Shown in pieces: positions 16,301 to 23,585 of a DNA stretch of 39,402 nucleotides. The translations under genes were made by a program, and so were the position numbers. The notes beneath the pieces are model-generated. The model saw only the letters and a program-made list of their open reading frames with translations, searched no databases and had not been told where the DNA came from. Origin of the DNA: an uncultured Oscillospiraceae bacterium (GTDB lineage: Bacteria; Bacillota; Clostridia; Oscillospirales; Oscillospiraceae); NCBI GenBank assembly GCA_934631005.1, contig CAKTXA010000025.1, positions 1 through 39,402 on the forward strand, written 5' to 3'. Each line of letters opens with the position of its first letter. Positions within the stretch are counted from its first letter, which is position 1.

Positions 16301-17407
16301 ACCCTTGCCGTGGGCAAAAATACGAAGCTGACGCTGCAGGACGTCGCCGTCACCGGCGACCGCACGCTTTTGACCCTCGCGGGCGGCAATACGCTCACGC
16401 TTGCGGGCAAAAACAGCCTGACCGGCACGAGCGACGCGTCCGAGAATGCGCAGCCGACCGTCCGCATCTCGGGCGATCTGACCGTGGACGGCGCGGGCAG
16501 CCTGTCCGTCACCGCGCGGCAGAATAACGCCGCGGCGCTCGCCGCGCCCGGCGCAACTGTCCGCCAGCGCGGCGGCACGCTCAGCGTGTATAAGACCGGC
16601 AGCCTCAGCGCCACGGACGGCGCGTTCAGCGCCGAGGGCGCAAGCTATGAACTCTCCGGCGGCACGTTCTGCGGCCGGACGGACAGCGACAACGTCGCCG
16701 TCCTCGCCGCCGATACCATCGCCGTCACCGGCGGCGAGCTGCGCGCCGCGGCAGAGCAGTCGCCCGCCGCTGTGCGGGGAAGCGTCACGCTGACCGGCTG
16801 CACCGTCACCGCGCAGGGGCGCGGCACGGAAAATGCCGCGGCCATCGCGTCCGTCAAGTCGCAGTCCGGCGTCACGTGGAAGCCGCTTTTGCCGTATGCG
16901 GACGTCGGCGCGGAGAGCCTTTCCTACGCCGACGTGCGCACCTGCCGCGAGCGCGGCTGGCTGCGCGGCACGGCGTCCGGAAAATTCTCACCCGACACGT
17001 CCATGACGCGCGCCATGTTCGTCACGGCGCTCTACCGTCTGGCGGGCCAGCCCGCGGCGGCGGGCGAGACGCCGTTCACCGACCTCACGGCGGCGTGGTA
17101 TCAGAGCGCCGTCCTCTGGGCGTCGACCACCGGCGTGGCCGCGGGCGTCAGCAAAACGCGCTTCGCGCCGGACGCCGCTTTGCGCGTGGAGCAGGCGGCG
17201 GTGCTGCTCTGCCGCTACGCGGGCGGCACGGCTTCCGCCGATCTTCCCGCCGGCTGCGGCAAGGTGTCCGACTGGGCGCTGGACGCGGTGCGCTGGGCCT
17301 ACGGCGCGGGCATCCTGACCGCGTCCGACCTCGCTGCCCCCGCGCAGAGCGCGTCCCGTGCGCTCCTCGCCCAAATGCTCGCCCGCTTCGCGGCACTGAA
17401 CGCATAA
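13358..17407 (+). CDS. Large S-layer-homology surface protein with GLUG and beta-repeat domains
   Basis: A 1349-residue secreted protein starting with a clear signal peptide (residues 1-24, ending ALAA). GLUG-type repeats (GGIVG/GGLVG phrases with paired Cys-containing ENC/RNC turns) occur at about 230-350 and again at about 740-880. An InlB B-repeat-like domain (CEHGAVTV ... GWTLDHFTVDG) lies at about 420-486. A beta-helical, possibly carbohydrate-binding stretch covers about 960-1170. Three SLH modules (about 1178-1345) end it, anchoring it to secondary cell-wall polymer. It is the last gene of the operon, 13 bases after the ExbD-like gene, with AAAGGAG before ATG 13358. GLUG/SLH proteins are usually adhesins. 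Here the operon position suggests it holds or presents the substrate of the transporter at the cell surface (inference). Confidence 0.85.
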   Translation: MKKLCSILLALALLLSLAPAALAANTAWDGSVDISWYDPAASEYYISTPAQLAGLAALVNGMADPAAPRIVGDTRYLQSVRTDNVRLVGAGGGNVTDSVYTSQIDFAYKTVYLTADLDMGGVYNAATGTWSGPNWTPIGGKYPMKPDEVAGDCLTLDTRFCGVLDGQGHTISNLYCDRYAAKGFPYSMAVGLVGFLGGTSGNDHGGLAEFTDGWQPAVRNLVLASGFVYARRMVGGIVGRVGDTNHGVLIENCANRASIRNTDSKGVGGIVGAAWGAGMIRNCYNTGSVTTTYTCPAGGILGSNGGMDVYNCYSTGTIDTHGVSYGRGIGGHDSGAYTVENCYYLAGSDDDARSGGYYRGVSRQISVSVTALSAEAMKSAAFVSRLNANGGAFAADTANRSGGYPVLRFETAAAKTACAVTLAPCEHGAVTVRQGASVAAGTTVDLTAQPESGWTLDHFTVDGQPIDGSFYTVTADCAVGAAFKRLRTAALTVAPAEGFYLAVRRTGWRVDDGGAMTYVTNEPVYTGDTLYEGNALTLLTQEYEHAAPKDSGLEYRSGVTFTVTGAEATLGSYTVTGSGAVTIAGTRNTQEKSWASCADTGWYTGKQTVYTLTTAEQLAGLAALVSGGTDFAGVTVRLGADISLAGDTKTGAPRVWTPIGTNIRRAFRGTFDAQSHKITGLRAHNTGSNSALFGCAVDAVLQDLTLCGTAAGEASASYAAGLIAYASGCTIRNCAVYVDVTAAGTHAGGVAAYITGGTVLKGCTSYGAVRGTSGVGGLAGVCYSGEDKVESCANFGDVTSTASGTYGTGGLVGRLAGTLTESANYGAVVSADRYTGGLAGYTTARNKTAVTLCRSDADVRASSTDSRAAAGALIGYAQNLIWGGCETENTTLPAIGTRGNVRETAASGTVPAFSAAPRPEDVPAPAAQAVQTDGAQKHFVEKNAVTRSGVYDLPYFATGTVTIADGLDVTLIGACGPFEDLTLAVGKNTKLTLQDVAVTGDRTLLTLAGGNTLTLAGKNSLTGTSDASENAQPTVRISGDLTVDGAGSLSVTARQNNAAALAAPGATVRQRGGTLSVYKTGSLSATDGAFSAEGASYELSGGTFCGRTDSDNVAVLAADTIAVTGGELRAAAEQSPAAVRGSVTLTGCTVTAQGRGTENAAAIASVKSQSGVTWKPLLPYADVGAESLSYADVRTCRERGWLRGTASGKFSPDTSMTRAMFVTALYRLAGQPAAAGETPFTDLTAAWYQSAVLWASTTGVAAGVSKTRFAPDAALRVEQAAVLLCRYAGGTASADLPAGCGKVSDWALDAVRWAYGAGILTASDLAAPAQSASRALLAQMLARFAALNA

Positions 17408-17412
17408 AAAAT

Positions 17413-17447
17413 CGCCCTGTCCAGACTCGGACAGGGCGTGATTTTTT
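17413..17447 (+). terminator. Terminator of the binding-protein/ExbB/SLH operon
   Basis: Perfect 10-bp stem CGCCCTGTCC/GGACAGGGCG with a 6-base loop, followed by TGATTTTTT. The mirrored A-run before the stem lets it serve the convergent acyltransferase gene too. Confidence 0.85.
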
Positions 17448-17461
17448 GCAGTTTTTGCAGT

Positions 17462-18502
17462 TCAGATGAGCCACCGCCGCACCCACGGGATGCGGGACAG
17501 GACGAGCCGGATCACAAAGCTCCCTATGCCGCACAGCGCGGCAAGCAGCGGGACGGACAGCAGCGGGCGGCAGATACCGGTGGTCAGCCCCGCGCGGTAA
17601 AGCGTGCGTAGCACGAGCATATGCACCAGATACACGCAGAACGACGCCCGCGAGAGGACGGCCGCCGTCCGCTCCGCCCACTCCGGCAGGCGCACGCGCA
17701 TACAGAGGGAGAATATCCCCGCCGCCAGCAAACACGCCCCGGGCGAAAAGCCCTCCAAAAGCTGCGCTTGCAGGCTCCCTGCGTCAAGCGACAGCGCAAG
17801 CGTCCCAAAGAAGCAGACCGCCGCGCCGAGCAGGACGCACCCGGCGGCACTTTTCACGCCCAGCGGCTTTTTCCGCAGGCAGCTGCCCAGCACCGTGTAG
17901 CCGACCGCCGCCCACGGCATACCGAGCGGCAGCTGCCGGATCAGGCTGCCGAAGCCGTCCAGCCAGACGAAGCTCTTCGCCGTCGGCAGCAGAATGCCGA
18001 AAAACGCCCACAAAATGAGCGCATAGCGCACCGTTTTTTCATCCGTACACCGCAAAAACGCGCGCGTTACGGGTAAAAGCGCATACGAAAGCAAAATCAT
18101 CGGCAGAAAATACAGATGCGCCTCATGCCGCCACAGCAGAAGATCGGCACCCGCCGCCCGCAGCGCGTCCGCGGAGAGGCCGCCGGACACCGCGCAGGCG
18201 TACAGCGCATACACCGCCGCCCAGAAAAACAGCGCCAGCAGCAGATGCGGGATGTTGCGCCCCCAGAGCCTTTTGAGCGGCAGCTCGCGCCGCTCATCCA
18301 GCAGCAGCGCCCCGCTGCACAGCAAAAACAGCGGCACGGCGCACCGCGCCGGCGCGCTCCAGCCGAGCGCCTCCAGAAAGCTCTTGCTCCCCGGCGCGCA
18401 CGCCGTCAGCACGTCGCCCGACGTGTGGATGAGCAGTACGCACAAAATAGCCAGCGTCTTGCATACATCCACCACGACGACCCGCGTTTTGGCCCCGTTC
18501 AT
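17462..18502 (-). CDS. Acyltransferase-3 family membrane protein
   Basis: A 346-residue protein with about ten hydrophobic helices. It opens with DVCKTLAILCVLLIHTSGD, whose membrane-embedded His is the family's catalytic residue, and it holds the RxxR-like segment LPLKRLWGRNIPHLL near residue 80. Such enzymes transfer acetyl or other acyl groups to cell-surface sugars (O-antigen, teichoic acid, peptidoglycan or exopolysaccharide). The acceptor here is unknown, since no glycan gene cluster is adjacent. It has its own promoter and converges on the SLH operon, so it stands as a single gene. Confidence 0.87.
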   Translation of the reverse strand: MNGAKTRVVVVDVCKTLAILCVLLIHTSGDVLTACAPGSKSFLEALGWSAPARCAVPLFLLCSGALLLDERRELPLKRLWGRNIPHLLLALFFWAAVYALYACAVSGGLSADALRAAGADLLLWRHEAHLYFLPMILLSYALLPVTRAFLRCTDEKTVRYALILWAFFGILLPTAKSFVWLDGFGSLIRQLPLGMPWAAVGYTVLGSCLRKKPLGVKSAAGCVLLGAAVCFFGTLALSLDAGSLQAQLLEGFSPGACLLAAGIFSLCMRVRLPEWAERTAAVLSRASFCVYLVHMLVLRTLYRAGLTTGICRPLLSVPLLAALCGIGSFVIRLVLSRIPWVRRWLI

Positions 18503-18531
18503 CCGCGCATCCCCCTTCCGTGTTCAGATTT

Positions 18532-18559
18532 ATTATACGGCGGGCCGTCAGAATGTCAA
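18532..18559 (-). promoter_or_regulatory. Promoter of the acyltransferase gene
   Basis: On the minus strand TTGACA (18559-18554) and TATAAT (18537-18532) with a 16-bp spacer: both hexamers are full consensus. The start codon lies 30 bp downstream. Confidence 0.75.
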
Positions 18560-18590
18560 GAACGCGTCCCGCCCGATCCCGGATAGGCCA

Positions 18591-18622
18591 AAGCCCCCGG
18601 ATGCGCCTGCATCCGGGGGCTT
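18591..18622. terminator. Perfect 14-bp stem-loop between MATE and acyltransferase genes
   Basis: AAGCCCCCGGATGC and GCATCCGGGGGCTT separated by GCCT. It is 64 bp beyond the MATE stop and probably terminates or protects that transcript. The T-run on the minus strand is only TTT, so termination may be weak. Confidence 0.5.
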
Positions 18623-18686
18623 CGCAGGGGTGAAAGAGAGCCGCGCGGCAGGAGACCTGTAGCACACGCCGCGCGGAGGGGTAGCG

Positions 18687-20030
18687 TTACTTTGCGGCCG
18701 CCGTGGCCTTTTCCCATTTGACCGCGCGGTAGAACACGACCGACAGCACCATCGCGATCGTCCAGCCGATCGGCCACGACATCCAGATGCCGTTCGTGCC
18801 CAGCGCCGTGCGGGAGAGCAGCTCCGCCAGCACCACGCGCAGCACCAGATCGGTGAACGTCGCGGCCATGAACTGCTTCATCAGCCCCGCGCCGCGCAGA
18901 ATGCCGTCGGAGACGAGCTTCGCCGAGACGACGAAGTAGAACGGCGCGACGATGCGCAAAAATGCAACGCCGGTGTCCATGGCAAGGCCCTCCGGGCTGT
19001 CAAGGAAGATATGTACCAGCGGACGGCCCGCGAACACGTAGAGCAGCACCAGCGGCACACACAGCGCCCACACGAGCTTCAGCCCCGCGCGGAAGCCCGC
19101 CTTGATGCGGTCATACTGCGCCGCGCCGAGGTTCTGCGCCGTGTAGTTCGAGATGCCGTTACCGAGCGTCGTGAGCGACGTGATGACCATATTGTTGAGC
19201 TTCACGGCGGCAGAATAGCCCGCCATCACCGCCGCGCCGAAGCTGTTGATAACGCTCTGGATGATGATATTGCCGATGGAGATAAAGCTCTGCTGCAGAA
19301 TGCTCGGCACGGCGATGACCGCAAAGTGCCCCAGATGGCTCCACGAAAACAGCGGGACCTTCCCCTCCGACGGGATCTTCGCAAAGCGGCGGAACACCAC
19401 GACCAGCGCCAGCGCGCAGCTCACGCCCTGGCAGAGGAATGTGGCCCACGCAACGCCCGCCACGCCCATGTGAAACGCCGTGACAAACAGAATATCCACC
19501 GCGATGTTGGACGTGGACGAGCAGGCGAGGAAGATAAACGGCGTTTTCGAGTCGCCCAGCGCCGAGAAAATGCCCGTGGCCACATTGTAGAGGAACACGA
19601 ACGGCAGGCCGTAGATGTAAATATCGAGATACAGCTTGGAGTCGGCAAATACCTCCTCCGGCGTTTTGATCAGCCGCAGCAGTCCGCTGCAGAACACCAC
19701 GCCGATCAGCATCAGCACAAGGCAGATCGCGCAGCTGGCGATGAGCGCCGTGTAGACCGTCGTTTTGAGGTCTTTATACTGCCGCGCGCCGAAATACCGC
19801 GCCGCCAGCACCGAGCAGGCGATGTTGCAGCCGAAGGCGAACGCGATGAAGATCAGCGTGATCTCGTAGCTGTTGCCCACGGCGGCGAGGGCGTTGTCGC
19901 TGATGAACTTCCCGGCCACGAAGCTGTCGGCGATGTTATACAGCTGCTGAAAGAGGATGCTGCCGAACAGCGGCAGGCAGAACTGCCAGAGGACCTTTTC
20001 GGGCTTTCCGGTCGTCAGATCCTTATTCAT
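18687..20030 (-). CDS. MATE-family multidrug/cation efflux protein
   Basis: A 447-residue, twelve-helix secondary transporter in two related halves, normal MATE length. The start, TGKPEKVLWQFCLPLFGSIL, and the LYNIADSFVAGKFI segment are typical of the bacterial DinF/NorM-like group. The likely action is sodium- or proton-coupled export of cationic compounds; the natural substrate is unknown. ATG 20030 sits inside the end of the upstream small-membrane-protein gene (8-bp overlap) with AGGAGG 9 bases before it. It is therefore the third gene of an operon starting with the cytidylate-kinase-like gene, divergent from a LysR regulator. Confidence 0.9.
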   Translation of the reverse strand: MNKDLTTGKPEKVLWQFCLPLFGSILFQQLYNIADSFVAGKFISDNALAAVGNSYEITLIFIAFAFGCNIACSVLAARYFGARQYKDLKTTVYTALIASCAICLVLMLIGVVFCSGLLRLIKTPEEVFADSKLYLDIYIYGLPFVFLYNVATGIFSALGDSKTPFIFLACSSTSNIAVDILFVTAFHMGVAGVAWATFLCQGVSCALALVVVFRRFAKIPSEGKVPLFSWSHLGHFAVIAVPSILQQSFISIGNIIIQSVINSFGAAVMAGYSAAVKLNNMVITSLTTLGNGISNYTAQNLGAAQYDRIKAGFRAGLKLVWALCVPLVLLYVFAGRPLVHIFLDSPEGLAMDTGVAFLRIVAPFYFVVSAKLVSDGILRGAGLMKQFMAATFTDLVLRVVLAELLSRTALGTNGIWMSWPIGWTIAMVLSVVFYRAVKWEKATAAAK

Positions 20031-20304
20031 GGGCCGCGTCCTCCTGCCGGTCGATGAACGCCAGACATACGGCGGCGCAGGAGAAGACCATGCCGAGGAT
20101 GGACAGAAGCAGCAGCACGATGTGCACGCCGTTGGCGCAGTTGGCCGCCGTGCCGCAGATAAACGCCATGCTCAGCGCCAGACTCAAGAGCCGCGCTGTC
20201 CCGGCGTGCTTTCCGCGGCTGCGCCGCAGATGCAGCACAAACAGCAGCGCCGCCGCATTCAGAAACACGAGCATCAACAGCTCATATACAAAAAACCGGT
20301 CCAT
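20023..20304 (-). CDS. Small membrane protein of unknown function
   Basis: A 93-residue protein with three hydrophobic segments (about 5-25, 38-56, 62-84), short charged ends and no recognised domain. It starts 9 bases after the kinase-like gene ends, with GAGGGAG before ATG 20304, and overlaps the MATE gene by 8 bp, so it is firmly part of that operon. It could be an accessory or regulatory subunit of the efflux protein; nothing in the sequence proves that. Confidence 0.7.
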   Translation of the reverse strand: MDRFFVYELLMLVFLNAAALLFVLHLRRSRGKHAGTARLLSLALSMAFICGTAANCANGVHIVLLLLSILGMVFSCAAVCLAFIDRQEDAAHE

Positions 20305-20313
20305 GGAACTCCC

Positions 20314-20928
20314 TCACTTTCTCAAAGCGGCGGCACGCGCGATGAGCTCCGCCGCGCCGTCAATGCCGTACTCGCCGGACGAGAGCATCAGATCGTAGCT
20401 CTCCGGCTCGCCCCAGAGCGTATCCGCGTAAAAATCGAAGTGCCGCCGGCGCATCCGGTCGACCTTCTGCGCCTTGTGCATGGCCTGCCTTTCGGCAAGA
20501 CCGTTCCGCGCGGCAATGCGCTTGGCGCGGTCAGCCGCGTCGGCATACACAAAGACCGACAGCGGATGCAGCCCCGCGCTGCGCAGGATCGCAGACGCGC
20601 AGCGGCCGATGATGACGCAGCTCTCCTTCTGCGCCAGCTCCAGAATGACGCGCCGCTCGGCGTCAAATACGCGCGCTTCCCCGGAATAAAACGCCTCGCT
20701 CAGCGCGGCGCTGTCGGCAAACGGATTGCCAGACACGGCGAATACCGGCTCCTCGCCCCGCTCGTCGTATTCCTCCACGGCGTTTTCCGAAAGCCCGGCC
20801 TCCTGCGCGGCCTTTTGGATCAGACATTTGTCATAGCAGGCGACGCCCAGCTTTTTGGCCACAGCCTCGCCGATCTCGCGCCCTCCGCTGCCATACTGGC
20901 GGCCGATGCAGATGACTGTGCGCTCCAT
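20314..20928 (-). CDS. Cytidylate kinase-like family protein
   Basis: A 204-residue P-loop protein opening with VICIGRQYGSGGREIGEAVA, in which GRQYGSGG is the modified Walker A of the 'cytidylate kinase-like' group. That group differs from true CMP kinase (Cmk), which has GPxGxGKS. The lid region, around RIAARNGL and DRMRRRHFDFY, is Arg-rich, as in nucleotide kinases. Members of this family are frequent in Clostridia beside transporters and regulators, and their substrate is not established. ATG 20928 is chosen over a start at 21051, which would cross the promoter. It is the first gene of the kinase-membrane protein-MATE operon. Confidence 0.8.
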   Translation of the reverse strand: MERTVICIGRQYGSGGREIGEAVAKKLGVACYDKCLIQKAAQEAGLSENAVEEYDERGEEPVFAVSGNPFADSAALSEAFYSGEARVFDAERRVILELAQKESCVIIGRCASAILRSAGLHPLSVFVYADAADRAKRIAARNGLAERQAMHKAQKVDRMRRRHFDFYADTLWGEPESYDLMLSSGEYGIDGAAELIARAAALRK

Positions 20929-20980
20929 TTTCCGTTCCCCCGATCTCTCTGCAATTTTTTCTTGACTTTTCAGCGGGCAT

Positions 20981-21009
20981 ATTATATACAGGACATGGAG
21001 ATATGTAAA
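20981..21009 (-). promoter_or_regulatory. Promoter of the kinase-like/MATE operon
   Basis: On the minus strand TTTACA (21009-21004) and TATAAT (20986-20981) with a 17-bp spacer, in the AT-rich gap shared with the LysR gene. Confidence 0.7.
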
Positions 21010-21050
21010 ATATATCTTTGACATTTTGGGTATATAAAAATCGTATATCA
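21000..21050 (+). promoter_or_regulatory. LysR promoter and probable LysR binding region
   Basis: TTGACA at 21018-21023 is a consensus -35 for the LysR gene, but its -10 is unclear (candidates lie around 21041-21048). GATAT-N7-ATATC (21000-21016) overlaps the -35 of the opposite promoter, and a second AT-rich symmetric stretch lies at 21031-21048. Both fit the T-N11-A style of LysR sites. Confidence 0.45.
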
Positions 21051-21073
21051 AACCGCGCGCGGAGGGGCGAAGT

Positions 21074-21967
21074 ATGTATATCAGCTACGAATATTACCGC
21101 ATTTTCTATCACGTGGCCCGCTGCGGCAATCTGACGCGCGCGGCGCAGGCGCTGCAAAGCAACCAGCCGAACCTGACCCGCGCCGTCAAAAATCTGGAGT
21201 CGGAGCTCGGCTGCGCGCTGTTTTTGCGCACGAACCGCGGCATGGTGCTCACGCCCGAGGGCGAGGAGCTGTTTCGCCACGTCCGCGTGGCCTGCGCGGA
21301 GCTGGAGGCGGGGGAGATGGCCGTGACGCAAAGCCGCGATCTGACGCGCGGCAGCGTGTTTCTCGCCGCGAGCGAGGGCGCGCTGCGGTGTCTGCTCCTG
21401 CCGGTGCTCAAGCAGTTTCAGACGCGCTATCCGGGCGTGCACCTGCGCATCAGCAATTTTTCCACGCCGCAGGCCGTGGCGGCCCTGCGCGAGACTACGG
21501 CGGACTTCGCCGTGGTGACCACGCCCGTCACGCTCCCGCCGTCGCTCGTGCAGCGGGACGTCCGCGCGGTGCGCGAGGTCGCGGTCTGCGCGCAGAGCGC
21601 GGCCATATTGCCGGATGCCGGCGTGACGCTCGCGCAGCTGGCGGCGCAGCCGCTCATCACGCTCGGCGCGGGCACGGCGTCGCACGCGTTCTATGCCGCG
21701 GTGTTCGCCGCGCACGGCGTGCCGTTCCGCCCCGCCATCGAGGCGGCCACCGCCGACCAGATCATCCCCATGGCCGAGGCGGGGCTGGGTGTGGGCATCG
21801 TGCCGCGGGACTTCATCCGCCCGTCCGACCGCGTGCGCATCATCGACCTGGCCGAGCCCATCCCGCCGCGCAGCGTCTGCCTCATCCGCCGCAAAGACCG
21901 CCCCCTCAGCGCCGCCGCCCGCGCCCTCGAAACCATGATCACCGAGGCCGGAAAAGAGACCAGCTGA
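21074..21967 (+). CDS. LysR-family transcriptional regulator
   Basis: A 297-residue regulator. Residues 1-60 form the winged HTH (YYRIFYHVARCGNLTRAAQA, then the recognition helix SNQPNLTRAVKNLE). Residues 88-295 form the two-lobed periplasmic-binding-like effector domain. The ATG at 21074 has GGAGGGG 8 bases upstream. LysR regulators usually control the divergent gene, so the target here is probably the kinase-like/MATE operon together with itself. The effector is unknown. It has a strong bidirectional terminator directly after the stop. Confidence 0.92.
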   Translation: MYISYEYYRIFYHVARCGNLTRAAQALQSNQPNLTRAVKNLESELGCALFLRTNRGMVLTPEGEELFRHVRVACAELEAGEMAVTQSRDLTRGSVFLAASEGALRCLLLPVLKQFQTRYPGVHLRISNFSTPQAVAALRETTADFAVVTTPVTLPPSLVQRDVRAVREVAVCAQSAAILPDAGVTLAQLAAQPLITLGAGTASHAFYAAVFAAHGVPFRPAIEAATADQIIPMAEAGLGVGIVPRDFIRPSDRVRIIDLAEPIPPRSVCLIRRKDRPLSAAARALETMITEAGKETS

Positions 21968-21969
21968 AC

Positions 21970-22013
21970 GCAAAAAAGGCCCGGATGCCGCGTGGCATCC
22001 GGGCCTTTTTTGC
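21970..22013. terminator. Bidirectional terminator
   Basis: A perfect 20-bp inverted repeat with a 4-base loop (21990-21993). The GC core GGCCCGGATGCC/GGCATCCGGGCC is flanked by A6 and T6 runs. It ends the LysR gene on the plus strand and the solute-binding lipoprotein gene on the minus strand. Confidence 0.9.
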
Positions 22014-22015
22014 GC

Positions 22016-23368
22016 TTATCCATACTGCTCCTGCATATACAAGCTCGCGCGGTTCTGGATGTTTTGGGCGGCCTGTTCGGCGGTCTGGGTGCCGGAAAAG
22101 TAAGCGTCGGCTTCCTCGTTCAGGATCTGCGCCAGCGGGGCGTCCAGACCCTCCAGAATGGGGACGTTTTGCAGCAGCTCATAAAATTTCGCTGCGTCCG
22201 TCTCACTCACCAGCGCCACCTCGCCGCGCCAGTCGGTACGGTTGCCCGCGATATACTCCGCCAGCTCCGCCTGCAAAAGGGCGTAATTGGCCGGGATGTA
22301 GGCCCCCTGCACATATGAAAAGCAGTATTCCAAAAACGCCCTTGCCGCGTCCGTATGCGCGCACTGCGGGCTCACGCCGAGCGAGGAGCGGACGCGGTAG
22401 CCGTTGCCGATGCTGCCGTCCGCCGTCGGAAAGCCGATGAAGGTATACGCCGGCTCGCCGAACCAGTGCTCCTGCACGATCTCGCTGCGCCCCGCGAGCC
22501 AGCTGAGCGACTCGATCTGCCAGATGCGCAGCAGCTCCTTTTCCGGCGCGGACGGGATGGAGCCGTCGCCGCCCCATGTTTTGCACCATGTTAAGAAGTC
22601 ATAAAAGCTCTGCTGCTGAAAATCGCACGTTCCGCTCGCGCGGTCGGTGTACGCGCCGATGCAGTAGGCCGCGCAGAACCCGACAAAAAGGTTTCCCGGC
22701 GTGTTCCACGAGCCGATCGGCACCCAGCCGCTCGGCAGCTGCGCGCGTGCCTGCTCCAGCTCCGCCAGCGTCACGCCCGGCTCCGGCAGCAGCCTTGCGG
22801 GGGCGATGACGGTGTCCACGGCCACGGTGAGCGGCAGCGTGCGCAGCGTGCCGTCCGCCGTCATCAGCTCATACAGCCCCGGCACGAGCGCCTCCGCCGT
22901 CACCGTTTCGCCCAGCAGCGGCAGCAGATCCATGCACGTACCCTCCGGTGCGAGCGGCGGAGCGGCGTAGCCGTCGGTGTAAAACGCGTAAAGGTCGGGC
23001 GGGTCGCCCGCCAGAATCTGCGTGCGCAGAAGGTCAGCGGACTGCGTGCCGTCCAGCCCCGAGTCCGAGTAGATCGTGTATTCGATCTGCACCTGCGTCT
23101 GCGCGGCGTTAAAATCGCGGATCATCTGCCCAAACGGCGCCTGCACCGGGCAGTCCGCCGCCACGGCCAGCGTCAGCGTGACCGGGCCGGACGGCTCCGG
23201 TGTGTCGTCTGCCTGCGGCGCTTCGGGCGCGGCGGGCGGCGCGGGCAGGGAAGCGGAGACCCCATCCCCGCCGGGCAGCTCCAGCGTACTGACGTCCTGC
23301 CGCGCGGCACAGCCGCAGAAAAGCAGGGTCCATATCAGAAAAATGGCAAGAAAACCACGGTATTTCAT
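22016..23368 (-). CDS. Extracellular solute-binding-like lipoprotein (short paralogue)
   Basis: A 450-residue lipoprotein: signal peptide with LLFCGC lipobox, a Pro/Ala-rich linker to about residue 65, then a family-1-like solute-binding fold with phrases such as TLAVAADCP, QSADLLRTQILAGDPPDLYAF and GYVLP-free sugar-binding loops. Its C-terminal two-thirds is clearly paralogous to the 713-residue protein at 26972-29113: both have SWNTPGNLF, WCKTWGGDGS and NEEA.xYFxGxxxxQxAAxNxQxRAxLY. No permease or ATPase is nearby, so it may serve a distant transporter or act as a sensor. The ATG at 23368 (GGGAGG 8 bases upstream) is preferred to the GTG just before it. It is divergent from BlaI and shares its operator region. 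Confidence 0.8.
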   Translation of the reverse strand: MKYRGFLAIFLIWTLLFCGCAARQDVSTLELPGGDGVSASLPAPPAAPEAPQADDTPEPSGPVTLTLAVAADCPVQAPFGQMIRDFNAAQTQVQIEYTIYSDSGLDGTQSADLLRTQILAGDPPDLYAFYTDGYAAPPLAPEGTCMDLLPLLGETVTAEALVPGLYELMTADGTLRTLPLTVAVDTVIAPARLLPEPGVTLAELEQARAQLPSGWVPIGSWNTPGNLFVGFCAAYCIGAYTDRASGTCDFQQQSFYDFLTWCKTWGGDGSIPSAPEKELLRIWQIESLSWLAGRSEIVQEHWFGEPAYTFIGFPTADGSIGNGYRVRSSLGVSPQCAHTDAARAFLEYCFSYVQGAYIPANYALLQAELAEYIAGNRTDWRGEVALVSETDAAKFYELLQNVPILEGLDAPLAQILNEEADAYFSGTQTAEQAAQNIQNRASLYMQEQYG

Positions 23369-23471
23369 CACAAAAACCTCCCATGTGTAAAAGGGAAGCC
23401 GGGTGCGACCCGGCGTCCCATGCTCATCCTAACATGTGTAAAAGGCGCGCGGCCCTCCTTTCTGAATTTGT

Positions 23472-23485
23472 ACTATTGCAATAGT
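23472..23485. promoter_or_regulatory. BlaI-type operator, site 1
   Basis: ACTATTGCAATAGT, a perfect 14-bp palindrome, nearest to the leftward lipoprotein gene. It shares the ACTAT/ATAGT half-site with sites 2 and 3. Confidence 0.6.
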
Positions 23486-23494
23486 CTATCGACA

Positions 23495-23510
23495 GACTAT
23501 CACAGTCGTC
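23495..23510. promoter_or_regulatory. BlaI-type operator, site 2
   Basis: GACTATCACAGTCGTC, an imperfect dyad. It differs by one base from the reverse complement of site 3, so the two are inverted copies of one another. Confidence 0.6.
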
Positions 23511-23528
23511 TGAATTTGTCAACCCGTC

Positions 23529-23557
23529 TTGACAGATTTGGACGATTGTGATAGTCT
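23529..23557 (+). promoter_or_regulatory. Promoter of the blaI-M56/M23 operon with operator site 3
   Basis: TTGACA (23529-23534) and TAGTCT (23552-23557) with a 17-bp spacer. The third operator, GACGATTGTGATAGTC (23541-23556), fills the spacer and the -10. Bound BlaI would block RNA polymerase, which is the known way BlaI/MecI autoregulate. Confidence 0.65.
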
Positions 23558-23585
23558 GAATTTAGAAACGACAGGAGGGCACACG

